NCBI RefSeq assembly: GCF_047495875.1
Contig: NC_092471.1
Location: forward strand, 8,949,001 to 9,013,000
Direction of reading: 5' to 3'
Source of the DNA: Pithys albifrons albifrons
Lineage: Eukaryota > Chordata > Aves > Passeriformes > Thamnophilidae
DNA length: 64,000 nucleotides
The position numbers were made by a program, and so were the translations under genes. This document shows, piece after piece, positions 25,751 to 38,010 of this stretch. Position 1 is the stretch's first letter, and each line of letters starts with the position of its first letter. The notes beneath the pieces are model-generated. The model was not told the DNA's origin, did not search any database, and saw only the letters and a program-made list of their open reading frames with translations.

Positions 25751-28700
25751 GTCCTTCTGGCTTTGGTTCACATTTCTTCCTCTTTCAGCTGTTATCCCTC
25801 TCTATCCCTGCTACCCTTGGTCATGCCTGGCATAACAGAGCAGACAACCAGGGACTTCTGAAAGGAGTTTGTGGTGCTAGATACTGCATTCCTGTTCCAG
25901 AGAAATGGTATCCCATACCTAATTAAGCCTTGGGAACCCCACACATGGGGTCCAACTGTGTTTTCTTCATCCAGAAACCTAGGAAGCTGGAATTCACTGG
26001 GCAAACCTCACACAAATGGGCAGACAAAACTAAAAAGTGCCAGACTGCAATGCTGATTGTCATGTGCTTTTTATCACATCTTTGGCACTCTCCTGTTTTG
26101 CTGAGAACTTCTCATTCTTCAGGTAAAAGTAAATATTTTTATTCCATCACCATTGTTCTTTTCACTGCCTGATCCGTTTACCCCAGGCTGAGCTGGACGG
26201 AATTGTTGGTATTTTTTCAATTCTGTCAAGACCAAATGCACATATGCTTAGAGAGCAACTAGATGGTGCTCTAATAGATTTGTATTGCTGGTATTAAGAA
26301 TTCAACTTGACAATTTTGACCTCTTCCCTTTCAGGGTTTAAAATAATTTGCAGAAACCATGGAGAAAAATATCTTCTTCTGAGTAGTCTCAATTTTACAT
26401 GAGTGAAGTGCAAATAGATCTTTTTCTCTGCAGACACATCCAGGTGAAAACATAACTATTTCTATTACACACTCCTGCCCTCTTCAACTCTTCAGTCTCC
26501 TCAGGTCTCTCAACACCGAATTAAAAACCCCACAGGGCTTGAGAGTATTTGCTGTGGGAAAGGGTTTGTTAAAAAAGCCTGAAAACTAATAGGGTGAAAA
26601 TAATGAAAAGTGCTAAGAAACTTTAATTACAGCTGCAAGTGCATCTCAGGGATCACAGTCTCCTTACACAGGTTAACATGTCCAATTATGCCTAAGTTAC
26701 CCAGGCAGAAAGTTGTATGTGCTGTCAGCTTTGACAGAATGCAGAACACTCGCTCTGTTAAGACCAAAGAATATTCTTTTTGAAAAAAATAGCTGCTATA
26801 GTACTTCCCATAACATGCAACTCAATTTCGGGGTTACAAACTTGGTCTTGCTGCTCACACAGCACGCTGCATGTCGTGTTTCCCTGCATGGGTGAGAGCA
26901 GAGGAGCCGTGGCTGCTTTAGCCCCTTTTCCACCTCACCAGTTGGGGGAGCCGTGTCCATCCTTGCTGCTCTCAGGCAGCAACCAAAAGTCATTGGAAAG
27001 GTCCTTGCTGGCCACTGTGTGGTGGGCACCACTGAGGCTCTTGGCATCCTTCGTGATGCTTCTCCCTCCCACTAGGACGAAACGCTCCACTGGGATAAAG
27101 TTTGTATCCTGGCAGGGCTCAGAAACCAACACCTACTGCAAAACGTGACTCGGGACCATCTGACCTGAACCGTGGATGCCAGGGATCTGCTTCCCTGTGG
27201 TGAAGAGGTGGCCTCAGTCACCACAGCCATCCCTCTGCCCCCCCGGGGACAGCAGCAGTCGCTCCGTGGACATCCCTGAGCAGACAGTTCCCAGCACGGA
27301 GCTGACACGCAGAGCTCGGCCATGCCCTGGGAGGGAGGTGGCTGCTGGGTGTGTGCAGCTAGAGCACATCTGGCTGTAATCTCTCCCTCGGCTGCACAGG
27401 GACATGCAGAGCCCATCACAGCTTTTCCCCAGGGGTTAGCGACGAGCCAGCTGGACAAAAACACAATCAAACTTGTCCCTGAGTTTTCCCAAAGTCAGCT
27501 TTTTAGGTTGTTCAGAGAGCTGTGCAAGGAAATTAATGAAATACTATTTAACAAATCTATTTTTTGCTTGCTCTCGAATCCAAGGAGCAGCTGTCGGTAT
27601 CGCTTCGTGCCAGGGAGGCAGCGCGAGGGTTCACACCCTCCTGTGGCAGCACCTCAAACTGCAGAGACTTGAACAACCAGCCTTGCAGAACAGCTCCTGT
27701 GCTGCACTGGTGGGGTGGCACACCCCGAGGCACACAGAATATAGAAGGAAACACAAAAGAACAGAGTAATTACTGAAAGTAATTTACTCAAAAGATGAGG
27801 AAATGCAGCACATGTGAGAAGAGATATTTCCTAAAATAAAAAAGATAACTGTGCTCAACCCCCCATTTCGCTACAGAAATCTACTCTGGAGAGGCAGATA
27901 TTTTGTCATACCTGCCAATTTTTGAGACAGCCACTCTAAAACACGCTATGTTGACCTCTGAAGTTTCTAGTAGGCCCATTCCACATCCCACTGCCTTCAC
28001 TAAGCACTGCAAGTCCTGTTGGGACTGGGGAGCATTAGGCAGAACACAATCATGTTCCACTTCTCCAGCACACAGAGAGCTTACAAATACAGGAGGTCGA
28101 GTCTTTCCTCCTTCCTCAGCCCCTCTCCCTCCCCCTGGCCCCACTTAAAATAAAGTGCCTACCCTCATATCTTTTTCAAAGCTAAAGCATGCAAATCACA
28201 CTCATTTCAGTTCCACATTTTATTCTGCATTGTCATTATGTCTGATTAAGCGTTCTTGAAGCTCCATGTGTTAGAATCAGGCCTTTTCATAATACCGAAG
28301 AAGTGAGTTTGAGAGGGAAAAAGAGGGATTAAATGTGTGAATGTTCATAAATGAGAGCTGACATTTTCAGGTACCCTACATTTTCAGGAGAGGTTTAATG
28401 AATACCCAAAGTGATGACAAGTATTTGCTGAGTGCTTGACTGACAAAAATAGACAAAAATAAAATACCATGCTGGCTGGTACAACAATTGGGAAAAAGAA
28501 TCTGATTTTGGATTAATTTGTGCTTCAGTATAGTTATCATTGAAGGGTTAACTTTAAACTCTTTAATTCACTTGCATAATTGCTATGTATAACTCTGGAT
28601 GTATAATGCTGGATATGAAATAACTAGTTACAACAATTCTGTGATTTTTAACACAAAAATATGTATTTTCTCTAAATAATATCTAAAAATTTGGGATGAC

Positions 28701-29892
28701 TTGCTTGTACTGTCAGAAATAAGAAGGCTACGAGCCAAGTCCCTTTTCTGGAATTTCTCACTAAGAGAGAAAAACTCACACATTTCAGGAACAAAAAAGA
28801 AAAAGAGAATCAGCTCTAAACTAGGAGCTGCAAGAGCACAGGATCAATTCAAGCCACTACAGAGGACTCTGCAAGATCTCTGGCTATGCTCTGACTCCTC
28901 TTTCCCAATGGTACAGGATTCAGAGCTCTGTTTCCAGCTCTCTCAAATATCAAAGAAGAAACAGGCTCTAACTTCTGGGGCAGGCAGTGGAGTTTGGCAG
29001 CAGCAAGGCAGCAGTTTCAGGTCTTTTGGCAGGCAGGTTGCTCGCACAGCTATGTCTGAGCTGTTTCACATTTGGGGACATCTGCTCCAGTACATCCATT
29101 GCTTTGTTCTCTTGTTCATATATCCCATACAGTAGCACATACAGAGAGAAGTTCATATTCTCCTCTACTATTTTTTCATGGAACTAATTTGGAAACAGAA
29201 TTTGTAGGGAAAAAAGCTGATTTGTTCACATGGGTAGCATTTCAAATAAATGTGGTATTAAGAAAACATGCTATGCCTTCATAATTCATCAATACCATGC
29301 ATGTAATTCGTGGTCTTTTTGACTTGCTCAAAAATGAATCTGGTAGAAAAAATGGCATAATTACCATTAGGAAACCATTAACTGTTGGGATAGACATCCA
29401 AAGGTGCTGATGTATCTTCAGACATGGCAGCAAAACTGATTTGAAATGCACAACTGTATTTCATTATCAGCATGGAAAACAGCATTGGCTCATGGGGCTG
29501 TACATAATACTCTGAATAATTAGTATTGCTTACACAATATCAGTGACTTACACAATGCCCACACTGCTCAGAAATTCAACACTTAGTCAAAACTCTAATG
29601 AAAAAATTGCAACCTTACCATTAACTGTGAAACTATTGTCTCTTTATGAGACCTCCAAGTTAGGGAAAAACCCAAAAGGACAATGGAAAAGATGACTTTT
29701 ACTTGCAAAGCTGCTGTAGACAAACAAATAATCACTAAAAAAACCCAATAATCCCATTTTCAATTATATAACAGAGACTGCAAAATCTTTTTAGGAAGTT
29801 TCCTGCTTAGTTACCTGTGTCTGATGTAGACATTTTGGACTCAGTAATGCTTGAAGAGCTACAGCCTTCCCTATAGGAAGGTCCAGCTCCTT

Positions 29893-29940
29893 CCTCCACC
29901 ACTGAAATCAATGGCAATTCCCTCTGATTTCAGCAATGCA
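29893..29940. repeat. Possible degenerate palindromic element
   Basis: The segment ccactgaaatcaatggcaat, followed by tccctctgatttcagcaatg, contains the opposed motifs CTGAAATCA and TGATTTCAG around a short spacer. This pattern is seen in the same class of old hairpin repeat as 21843-21900. It is weak and could be chance. Confidence 0.35.
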
Positions 29941-30107
29941 AGGAACAAGCTTGAACACAGAGCTCAAATTTGCAGAGCTGAGGAAACTTTTCCAATCCTT
30001 GCAACCACTTCCCAAAGAGAGGTTTTCTGTACCATTTACCTGATGCACAGTCCAGGCCTTTGTGACACATTAGAGAAAAATAGAACAGAAAGGTCAGAAA
30101 TACTTAC

Positions 30108-30278
30108 TTCCACTAGGGATCAGGTCCCTATCTGGAATGAAGAGCTTATATCCATAGTGCTTTTCTAGAACATCTGGCAGAATTTCAAGTGCAAACTGTT
30201 CCTCTTCATTATTGTCACGATCCAATGCATCAGGATCCACTTTGGTGTATGAAAGATATGCATCGTATTCCTTGTTGT
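30108..30278 (-). CDS. IL1RAPL2: IL1RAPL2 exon: first half of TIR domain
   Basis: A 171-bp exon. The acceptor is gttttcttacag ending at 30279 and the donor is A|GTAAGTA at 30107, a near-perfect U1 match. It carries AC of a split Asp codon, 56 codons and A of a split Thr codon. TIR box 1 is visible as [10 protein letters not shown]. An acidic linker follows ([15 protein letters not shown]), then [17 protein letters not shown], then box 2 as [10 protein letters not shown], with the Arg-Asp pair and Pro of the BB-loop region present. In this receptor family TIR domains mediate homotypic adaptor or partner contacts in the cytoplasm. The exon phase matches the terminal exon exactly, restoring ThrTyr at the junction. 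Confidence 0.94.
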
Positions 30279-30573
30279 CTGTAAGAAAACAAACTCATGT
30301 TTAGCCTGCTGTTTGCAAGAGCACTATAAACAGTACAGGGAAGTACAAGAAAATTGTATTATTCCTTGAAATGACCAAGCATTTCCCAACAAAACTGGGA
30401 CTTTTCACAGGAAAATAATCTGGCTTCCAGAGAGAAATTTTATGGATCCAGACAAAGGATATCCTTTCAGTTTTCTTCTGCATGTGGAGCAGTAATTCTG
30501 CTCTGTGTGGTTGGACCATGTCACAGCTGAAAATATCATGGGCAAAATTTTAATATAAAATACTAAAGCTGAA

Positions 30574-30718
30574 AGTTTTTATTTTAATCCTTTACATATT
30601 GCTGATGGAAATCTTTCAACTCCCGTGCCTCAAGAGTGCTGGGATTATGTGAATGTCCTGAGCTCAGAAAAGTTTTCGTGCCTGGAAAATTTTGATCGAG
30701 GAAAACTTCCTTTCACAA
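30574..30718 (+). other. Exon-like open segment on plus strand in last intron
   Basis: An open frame with unusually protein-like composition includes VPQECWDYVNVLSS, EKFSCLENFDRG and KLPFTS. It is followed by a strong donor CAA|GTAAGTG at 30719. A candidate acceptor with a modest pyrimidine tract ends at 30636. The frame also continues past the donor to about 30861. I do not recognise a family. This is recorded as a low-confidence candidate exon. Confidence 0.15.
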
Positions 30719-32798
30719 GTAAGTGTGAGAAATTACATGACTTAACTCAAATGAATCCTGACTATGCAGAAAACAATGCCAGACAGAAACAGTTTAAAAC
30801 AATTTTTTCAGAAAATCCTATCGTTTTAAAAATCAATATAATAATTTTAGAGGTCATATGATCCAGGACATTTGAAATACTTGGGGCTTGCAGCATGAGA
30901 GAGAGAGACAAATCCCAGAGCAATGGGGCACAGAGGGAGACCTGCCTGCAGCTCAGGGAGGAGGAAAAGCCTCATCCAAAGGTGAATGGAAAGGGCAGGG
31001 CACCTCCTCCTCTTCCTCCCACACAGCACTGGGGCTTGTCTCCAGCTCTGCTTCTGGAGCTAGTGACTGTGCCAGGAAACAGAAGTGGTGCCACTACTGA
31101 GCTCAGGATCCATGCTGGGATCAGACTATCTTAGTGACATTTCTCTTTGCTATTCCTCTGTAGTAATGGAAAATAGTGTATCGAAAAAGTCAACCTTCAG
31201 CAATTCAGTCTCCAGGGAAGAGCACAGCTGCCATTATTTACAGAAAATGAAAAATCAAATGGTTAATGTTCTATACAAAACCGCATGAATGGAGGGTTTC
31301 TGACTACCAATTATCTGTAAAGAATAATGCACATGAAAGATAGTTAAAGCAGTTAAAAATCATCAATATATTCTGATAAAAAGGAAAAAACCTCTAATCA
31401 TAATACAATACAGTACTTGATGCTTGATGACCTTGAAATGTTGGTTACTTATAATTCCTGACACAAAGCCAGAGCTGTGAGGGTCAGAGCTACAGTCAAA
31501 GCATGTGAATAATTATATATTTGTAAAAGGCAATTTTCCTAGTGCCACCGTAGCTGTAGGGGAGGATGGAAGATGTCCACCTGGCTTGCTGATATTCCTC
31601 TGAAATCAACAGAGGCCAGTCAGCTTTGGAGACATGTCCAAAACCTGTTCTCCTGTCCATAATGAAGCCTGCCAAAACCTTTTAAGAGATGCCAGCCACC
31701 AAGTGATCCTGGAGGCAACATCCCTGCAAACGTTTGCAGGCTCTGCAGAGGCAGCAGAGCCTTGACGTGCCTGGCTGTAGAGCAGCATGAAAGCTGCACA
31801 GGGATGTGCCAGCGGTCCCAGAGCTCCCAAACCCTTCCAGCTGCGGGAGCACAGCTGCCCTCTCCAGTCACCTCAGTTCACAACACAAGTGAGCAAGATA
31901 CAGACAGAACCAGTTCCCTTGGGCTCCTGAGAATCCGTATGCTTGTGCTCCATCCCCATGGCCTCAACTCCCTCTTCACAAGCTTCCCATGCACAGGATG
32001 GAGCTGAAGGACCTGTCCACGCTTGGCCAGCACTTGCTCTGGGTGCTCTGGAAGCAGCACTGTTTGGGGCCGTTTTCTAAATGGATCCCTTAATCCACAG
32101 TGTCATTTTCTCTAAAAGCAATGCTACACACAGCACAGGAAGTGAATGCATCCAGCACTGCTTACACAGGGTATTTTTAGAAATGGGAATAAAGCAAATC
32201 TGTTGAGTTCCAAATGTTCTTTTTTAAAGAAATACATGTATAAATGGAAAATGACCCTGCAATTGCATCAATACAGCTGACTGCTCATGGGAGCTCTGTA
32301 TACTCCCACTATAGCCTGCATGAGTAGAAACATCCCCATATATCCTTTGACTTCAGTAACATTCTGCTTCCATCTTTTATGCTGCAGGGTCACAATGTGA
32401 CACAAATCTGCAATAGGTCTACAATCATGCACTGGAAAAATAAAAGGCTGTTTTCAGAATTAACATGCACACAAAATACTCTGTGTACTCAAGGGGCTTC
32501 CTCTAAACAACCAGAAAATAACACTGTTTCATAAATTAAAAAGCAATCGAACAAAAAAAGTTACATTGATAAAAATGAAGCAGCTTCATATGGAAAACAC
32601 AAGACAAATTAATCGAAGCAGGCAGGAGGAAGTTACCACTTCTTGTTGGTGTGAACTAGGGATGTTACACTGATAAAATCCCAAGATTTAGAGGTAAAGT
32701 ACTTCCCAAACCACATAATCCTACCCTTCACTTTCTCCTAGGTACCAGCATAAATATTGTGCAGTATCATATAGCATCAGAAAAGCATCATTTCAGGT

Positions 32799-32880
32799 TT
32801 TGCCACTTACACATGAAGGTGGAGAAAGAGCCAGTTGCCTGACCTCTATTCCTGTATTTATCATTCCTCATTCTAAAATC
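32799..32880 (+). repeat. Possible MIR-like SINE fragment
   Basis: TTTTGCCACTTAC at 32798-32810, CAGTTGCCTGACCTCT and CCTCATTCTAAAAT occur in the same order and roughly the same spacing as MIR blocks TCTGCCACTTAC, AAGTTACTTAACCTCT and CCTCATCTGTAAAAT. It is shorter and weaker than the other two copies. It lies in the intron between the transmembrane and first TIR exons. Confidence 0.4.
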
Positions 32881-34006
32881 CCCTAGATGTCATTCCATCC
32901 ATTCTCCAAAACGCCCACAGATTTCATTGTAGTGGAACATTTTCACACCATATCTATCCAGTGTGAAACAGAAACATTTATTATGGTGATAACAGGAGCG
33001 CTAACTGCAGAAAGCAACATGTCTATGCAACTGCACATTGTTTTGGCACCATGGAAAATGTGTTCCCTGCTCTTTTTTCAAATACATTATAGTTTCTAGA
33101 TGGACCATTCCAGAATGTCTATGTGATTCATAAGTGTTGGAGTGCACTTTGGCAAGTACCTTTATTCAGTACTGTATTTCAGATCTTTAACAGATATTAC
33201 TCAGATGCATATTAATAACATATTAATTATAAGTGTTAAGAATATAAGAATAGGATTTAAAGCACTTGATTTTAGTTTACAGGGCTTACTCCAACTTCAT
33301 AGGAGCAGGAATGTTCTATATTCAGAATACAATTCAGAGAATTAAATTAATTCAGAGCACAAAAGCTTCAATTTAAAAATACAAGTTTAGCTTTAGGCAC
33401 CAAACAGAATATAAGCTCGGAAGAGGGAAGGTGAGGGAGGAAAAATGAAAAACAGCCTAGTTTATTCCTAAACATTCTCCCCAGGGAAGCTGTACATTTC
33501 CACTAAGTTGTTTGCAGTCTCCCAATTAACTGAGGTAACTAGTTAGCCTCGATAACAATCACCTGTCACTAGTCAGAGGAATTGGCAGTCTGACAACAAT
33601 TCCATGAAAATGTTTAATGAAGATCACCTGGTGAAAGAGCTGCCCACATACAGTACAGATCTCAGGAGAAGTGATCCTGGGCATATATGACACTGGACAC
33701 ATGAATGTGAATAATTCCCCTGAGGAATGAGCTCGCAATTGACATTGAAGTCTCAACAACAGACTCCTGAACAATTCTTCAGACTCCCATTTGCTTATGG
33801 CACAGCTCAGTGGCATTTCTGTGAAAAGACTCACTGATTTCAGGGGGCTTTGGGAGAAAGGGCTTCACACTACTGGATGCTCAGTAGTTTGAGGTTAAAC
33901 TAAAAGCAGGTATCTTTTGGGATTCATTTCAATGTAGGAGCTTCACCATTTTGAGTCTCTGAAATACTTCCATTGCATATACTGAGTTTCCTGTGCAACT
34001 GCTTAC

Positions 34007-34150
34007 CATCAGCTGCTTCATCTCCTCCGAAGTTCTGTCTGTAGAACAGCATTAGCTCTATGTTGTAGCACTTATAGATGGTCACGAGCAAAATAAGCAG
34101 AAGAAGGATGGCTCCCAGTCCTCCAGCAAGCTCTATTTTGTAGATCAAAT
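34007..34150 (-). CDS. IL1RAPL2: IL1RAPL2 exon: transmembrane helix and juxtamembrane segment
   Basis: A 144-bp exon. The acceptor is ctaattttag ending at 34151 and the donor is G|GTAAGC at 34006. Phase is AT completing an Asp codon, then 47 codons, then G of the next Asp. The product reads [13 protein letters not shown] followed by [13 protein letters not shown], a single membrane-spanning helix of about 20 hydrophobic residues. Basic and Tyr residues follow ([19 protein letters not shown]), a segment conserved across the IL-1 receptor family between membrane and TIR domain. The N-terminal side is extracellular and the C-terminal side cytoplasmic. Spacing is 6.2 kb from the Ig exon upstream and 3.7 kb to the TIR exon downstream. 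The frame runs past the donor for about 24 residues before a stop at 33924. Confidence 0.93.
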
Positions 34151-34903
34151 CTAAAATTAGCAAGGAAAGGCAAAATGGTTATGATCTTTCCAAGCTTTAT
34201 TTGCTTTAATCCACCATAAAATTCCACATAAAATTGTGCAGCTTGAAATTATAACCACTGTAACATTAAGAATGCCTAATATTTTTGTTCGATTCCTATT
34301 ACTTAACTTCACTCATTTACTCCATCTACTGTCCATCTGAAATCCAGAATGCATTTGAGGCTATATATGTAATTCTTCTACATGGGAATTGTGCAATGAT
34401 TTTACACAGAGGATTAATCAATTTTTAATGAGCTGGTGGAGTTTTAAACTTCTCCATTGGCAGACTGCATCAAATGCTGCATGCAGCATGTGAGAATTGA
34501 CATATTCTATATACACAAAATATAGAACCAGACATATAGTACCTCACTGGGGACGCTCTAGTCCCTCACCTCCCCACTCCCAAATTAACCAACTTTGGTT
34601 TTATATTTCTGAAGCCTGTGTACAAGCTGATGTGAGCTGCCAAGTCAGGGCTTCAGCTGGATCACTGGAAAATGAATTGAGCATCCAGAAAGCCCAAGAT
34701 AACACAAGAAGCCAGGAGCACACACCAGGCTGCTAAGAGCCACTTTGTTTGAGTTGTGATGGCTACTGAGTTCTCACATGTTTGTAGTGTACACATTATA
34801 CTTTAATGGGAACTAGTGCTCGTTAAAAGTTCCTACTGGGATACTTTTATTAGGAAACATCACAAGCAGTGATTCACAAATCCATCCAAACACAGTGATC
34901 CAA

Positions 34904-35016
34904 ATTTTACAGCTGGAGAAACAGAGGCATAGACAAGAGAAGCAATGTGTTCAAGGTCATTCAGCGAATCAATGACAGAATGGAATGAAAACCCTTGATT
35001 ACCAGTCCAGAGCTCC
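34904..35016 (-). repeat. MIR-like SINE (ancient tRNA-derived SINE)
   Basis: The plus strand reads ATTTTACAG, then GGAGAAACAGAGGCATAGA, then GTTCAAGGTCATTCAG, then ATGACAGAATGGAATGAAAA and CAGTCCAGAGCTC. This follows, in order and spacing, the reverse complement of the MIR core (ATTTTACAGATGAGGAAACTGAGGC, CCAAGGTCACACAGC, and so on). The element is therefore on the minus strand. MIR-type SINEs predate amniote divergence, so a bird copy is expected to be this degraded. It lies about 750 bp upstream of the transmembrane exon. Confidence 0.7.
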
Positions 35017-38010
35017 ATTTGGTGTAAGACATTGACTTGAACAGCATTGCTTTTTAGCCTGCAATGTCCTTTGAATGTAATATTGCTCCTAACACTGCCT
35101 GGCATATTATCTGGCCAGAAAAGACAGGGGATGACAATTTGACTGTAGCATTCTATATTAGTTCAGATAAGACGTCATGAAGACATTTGCTGCTGTGATA
35201 AATACAACAAGAAACTGCAAAACTAATGCAGACAAGACAAAGTTTTTGTGATCTTTACACTTCTCAAACTCAGGTCAGAAGAAATTACTCGTATGTCATT
35301 TGTGTCATTTTCAAGATAAAAAGCAAATTAGTTGTGTATCTTTTGGGGTTATTCTTGCCTCGCCAAGCCTTGTATTTCAATAATTAACATCAGATGTCAA
35401 GCTATTCCCAGTTTACAGTATCTCTGATGTCTGGCTGGCAAGAAGTCATGGACTAATAGATGGAAAAAGTCTATTAAAATAGCTATTTAATCTCTCTGAG
35501 AACACAGGGAATTCATGGGACTTCTATTACATTGCATGATAAAGCTAGCATATGCTCTGGGGATAAATGTGGCCAAATGGAGAATGAAGTTGGTTAAAGT
35601 CACTTTTGGGGAAAAATAGTTTTTGTTGTACTGAATCTTCTTTGCCAAGAAACTGAGATGATGGCAAAGCTGCCAGCTTGGAAGGAGAGAAAATGCTGAG
35701 CCTCGCAGCCCACACAGGAGTGCAGACTTGTGTCCACTTCTTGGGGGGAATGGCAGGATATTAGGCAAAACCACAAATTCCAGCTCAAAAGGTAAATTGA
35801 TCTGCTTTTTCATGTTCTGTATTTGTCCTTATGCCCCATAAACTCTCTCAGAATCCAGACATAAGGTGGCAGAAAACCAAGGCTTTTGAGCTCCTTATTT
35901 CCATTCCAAGGTGAAGGCAACGAGAAAACGCCAGGATATTCAGTTTTCTTGCCTACTGTAGCATAGTCTCAGCTTCTGATTAATTCTTTCCTCCTCATCT
36001 GGTCCTCACTGAGGTCAATAAGGAAGGCAGCATTTTCAACATTAGGAAAGGAGGTGAATCTGGGCTTTGTGCTATAACTAACTGAAAAATACCAATAATA
36101 ATATTCTCATAGTTTCTAATGTTAAATAATGTAGAAAGACCTTGCCACAACATATTACAGAGGATTACGGTCTTTAAAATAGAAAAAAAGTCTCAAACAC
36201 CAAGTAAATAGGAAACAAATATATTTTAGAAGTTCCTCATAATTTAGTACTATGACAGTACCAACCCCCCCTCCCCCAATTAGATTCCTGCATATTTTGA
36301 TTAAAGGCAGCATCCTTGAAATACACTGTGAGCAAAAGTCATCATAATATTTAGTTTTATCTCAATTTCCACAAAAAGCATGGCTTGCTTTTATTTTGCA
36401 CTTCCTGACAAGTTATTAATCTTCCAGAACAGTTATATTATAGACTATGTAGACTTCAATCACTAAAATACTGGACTGTTTTCCAATTCCTTTTAAAGGA
36501 ATCCTGAACTATTCCCACAACTAAGCAACAAGTGGGTGTATATTGCATTTCCACGTAATTTGAGCCCCAAATATGCTAGGACACCATAGAGAAAAAAAAG
36601 AATCCAAACCCAGGATTGTCCAGACCTTATTTCTGAACCACTTGAAAGAAGTAAAAATGTGGCCTTGAATTAAGCCAGTAAGAAGAATGTGACAGCAGAC
36701 TGGTATTCAGATTTCAGAAGCACATCTGATTCTGTCTTTGCATTGGTAACTTTGGGTGTTTATAACTGGATTTGGTTCTTTTTCTGTCAAAAAAGCCCAA
36801 TGAAAATAATCATAAATGATGGCACATGCTCTGGGGCTATCAGTACGCTGGTGCTGTGCAGACAGCACTCCTGTATTCTCCTGAAGATTTGTGAGGACCA
36901 TACCAGTAATACAGAAAAAGACTTCAATATATTTCACCTTAAATACCTGAGCAGTTAATTTTTCTTTTTTAAAGCAAAGTATGTGCTAAAAATAATCACC
37001 TGATGGCAAAACAAGAACCCTAGAAACTCCTGTAGTGATTTACAACTTGGATTTGGGGTTTATTCCTGTTTTTTTATCCAAGCCTTCCTCATTTAGCAGT
37101 GCTCATGATTAATGCCACCTTTTGTAGACCTGATACTCTGCAATCACACCTTTGACCAGAGGGCAGGTTTACAGCACTGTGGCAGACTGGGGACAAAACA
37201 GAGATACAAGTGCCTCTTGCCAAATACGGAAAATGTGGCTCATAACAGGAAAGAATTGGAGGGAGGGGGATTTCTCTGGTTGAGAGATCTGTGCTGCTTT
37301 GCTTCAGACCCTGGACAGCTGCTGCACATTGCAACAGAAATCCATGGTGCCTTCTTTGACATGCACAAGGGATGTTGGTTAATAGCCTTCTACCAGTCCT
37401 GCCCTAAATCTTGTCCCAGAGGTCAGTAAGTACAGTAGTATTTCCTGGCTCATGAATATAGTCAAATCCAAGTTGGAGAAAACTAGGATAAGAAGTAATG
37501 AAATCAAGTTGCAGAAAGGAAAAGTTTGGTCAAGTATTTCTAAGAACTTAATAAATAACAAACAGGACAATGGGACAGGCAGTCAAAGGACACAGTAAAA
37601 TACACTGGTTATTTTAAATGACACTTTAATAGCTTGAAAATCAGCTACTGAGAATGCCTGAGGGGGATATAAGTTTTCTACAGCCAGAGTGTGGAGAGAA
37701 ATGAAATAGTAGCTGCAAAGTGATCCTTTCCACCTCCAAATTCTGTATTCAGCAGTGCTTCTTCCATAATTTCAGCAGAGCTCTAAAATATCTGCATTTT
37801 TTTTGCTATAAATAAACTTAGCTTGTTGTTCTAATATATGCACACAGCAGAACATTTAACAGTGCCAACATAGACATACTTACTATCAGTTGTATATTTA
37901 TGAGGTTCAGTGGAAAGAAAAGGTAGAATGCTTTTTGCACTAAAGAGGCTAATCCTTCATTGTGATGACCAGATTCCTTAATTAAAGTTGTGACAACCTG
38001 TCAGCTTAGA

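Larger units (their letters stand above)
20871..30107 (-). other. IL1RAPL2 last intron (9.2 kb)
   Basis: Bounded by GTAAGTA at 30107 and taatttgtag at 20871. It contains the hairpin element 21843-21900, the old CR1 at 25318-25750, a possible hairpin copy at 29893-29940, and a GC-richer patch with several CpGs at about 26935-27420. No coding exon was recognised in the remainder. Confidence 0.9.
30279..34006 (-). other. IL1RAPL2 intron between transmembrane and TIR exons (3.7 kb)
   Basis: Bounded by GTAAGC at 34006 and gttttcttacag at 30279. It holds the plus-strand exon-like segment at 30574-30718 and a possible MIR fragment at 32799-32880. Otherwise nothing was recognised. Confidence 0.9.

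Noticed and set aside
27072..27470. 132-codon minus-strand frame in the GC-richer patch
   Set aside because: GC-rich DNA has fewer stop codons, so open frames are expected. It lacks splice sites and similarity.
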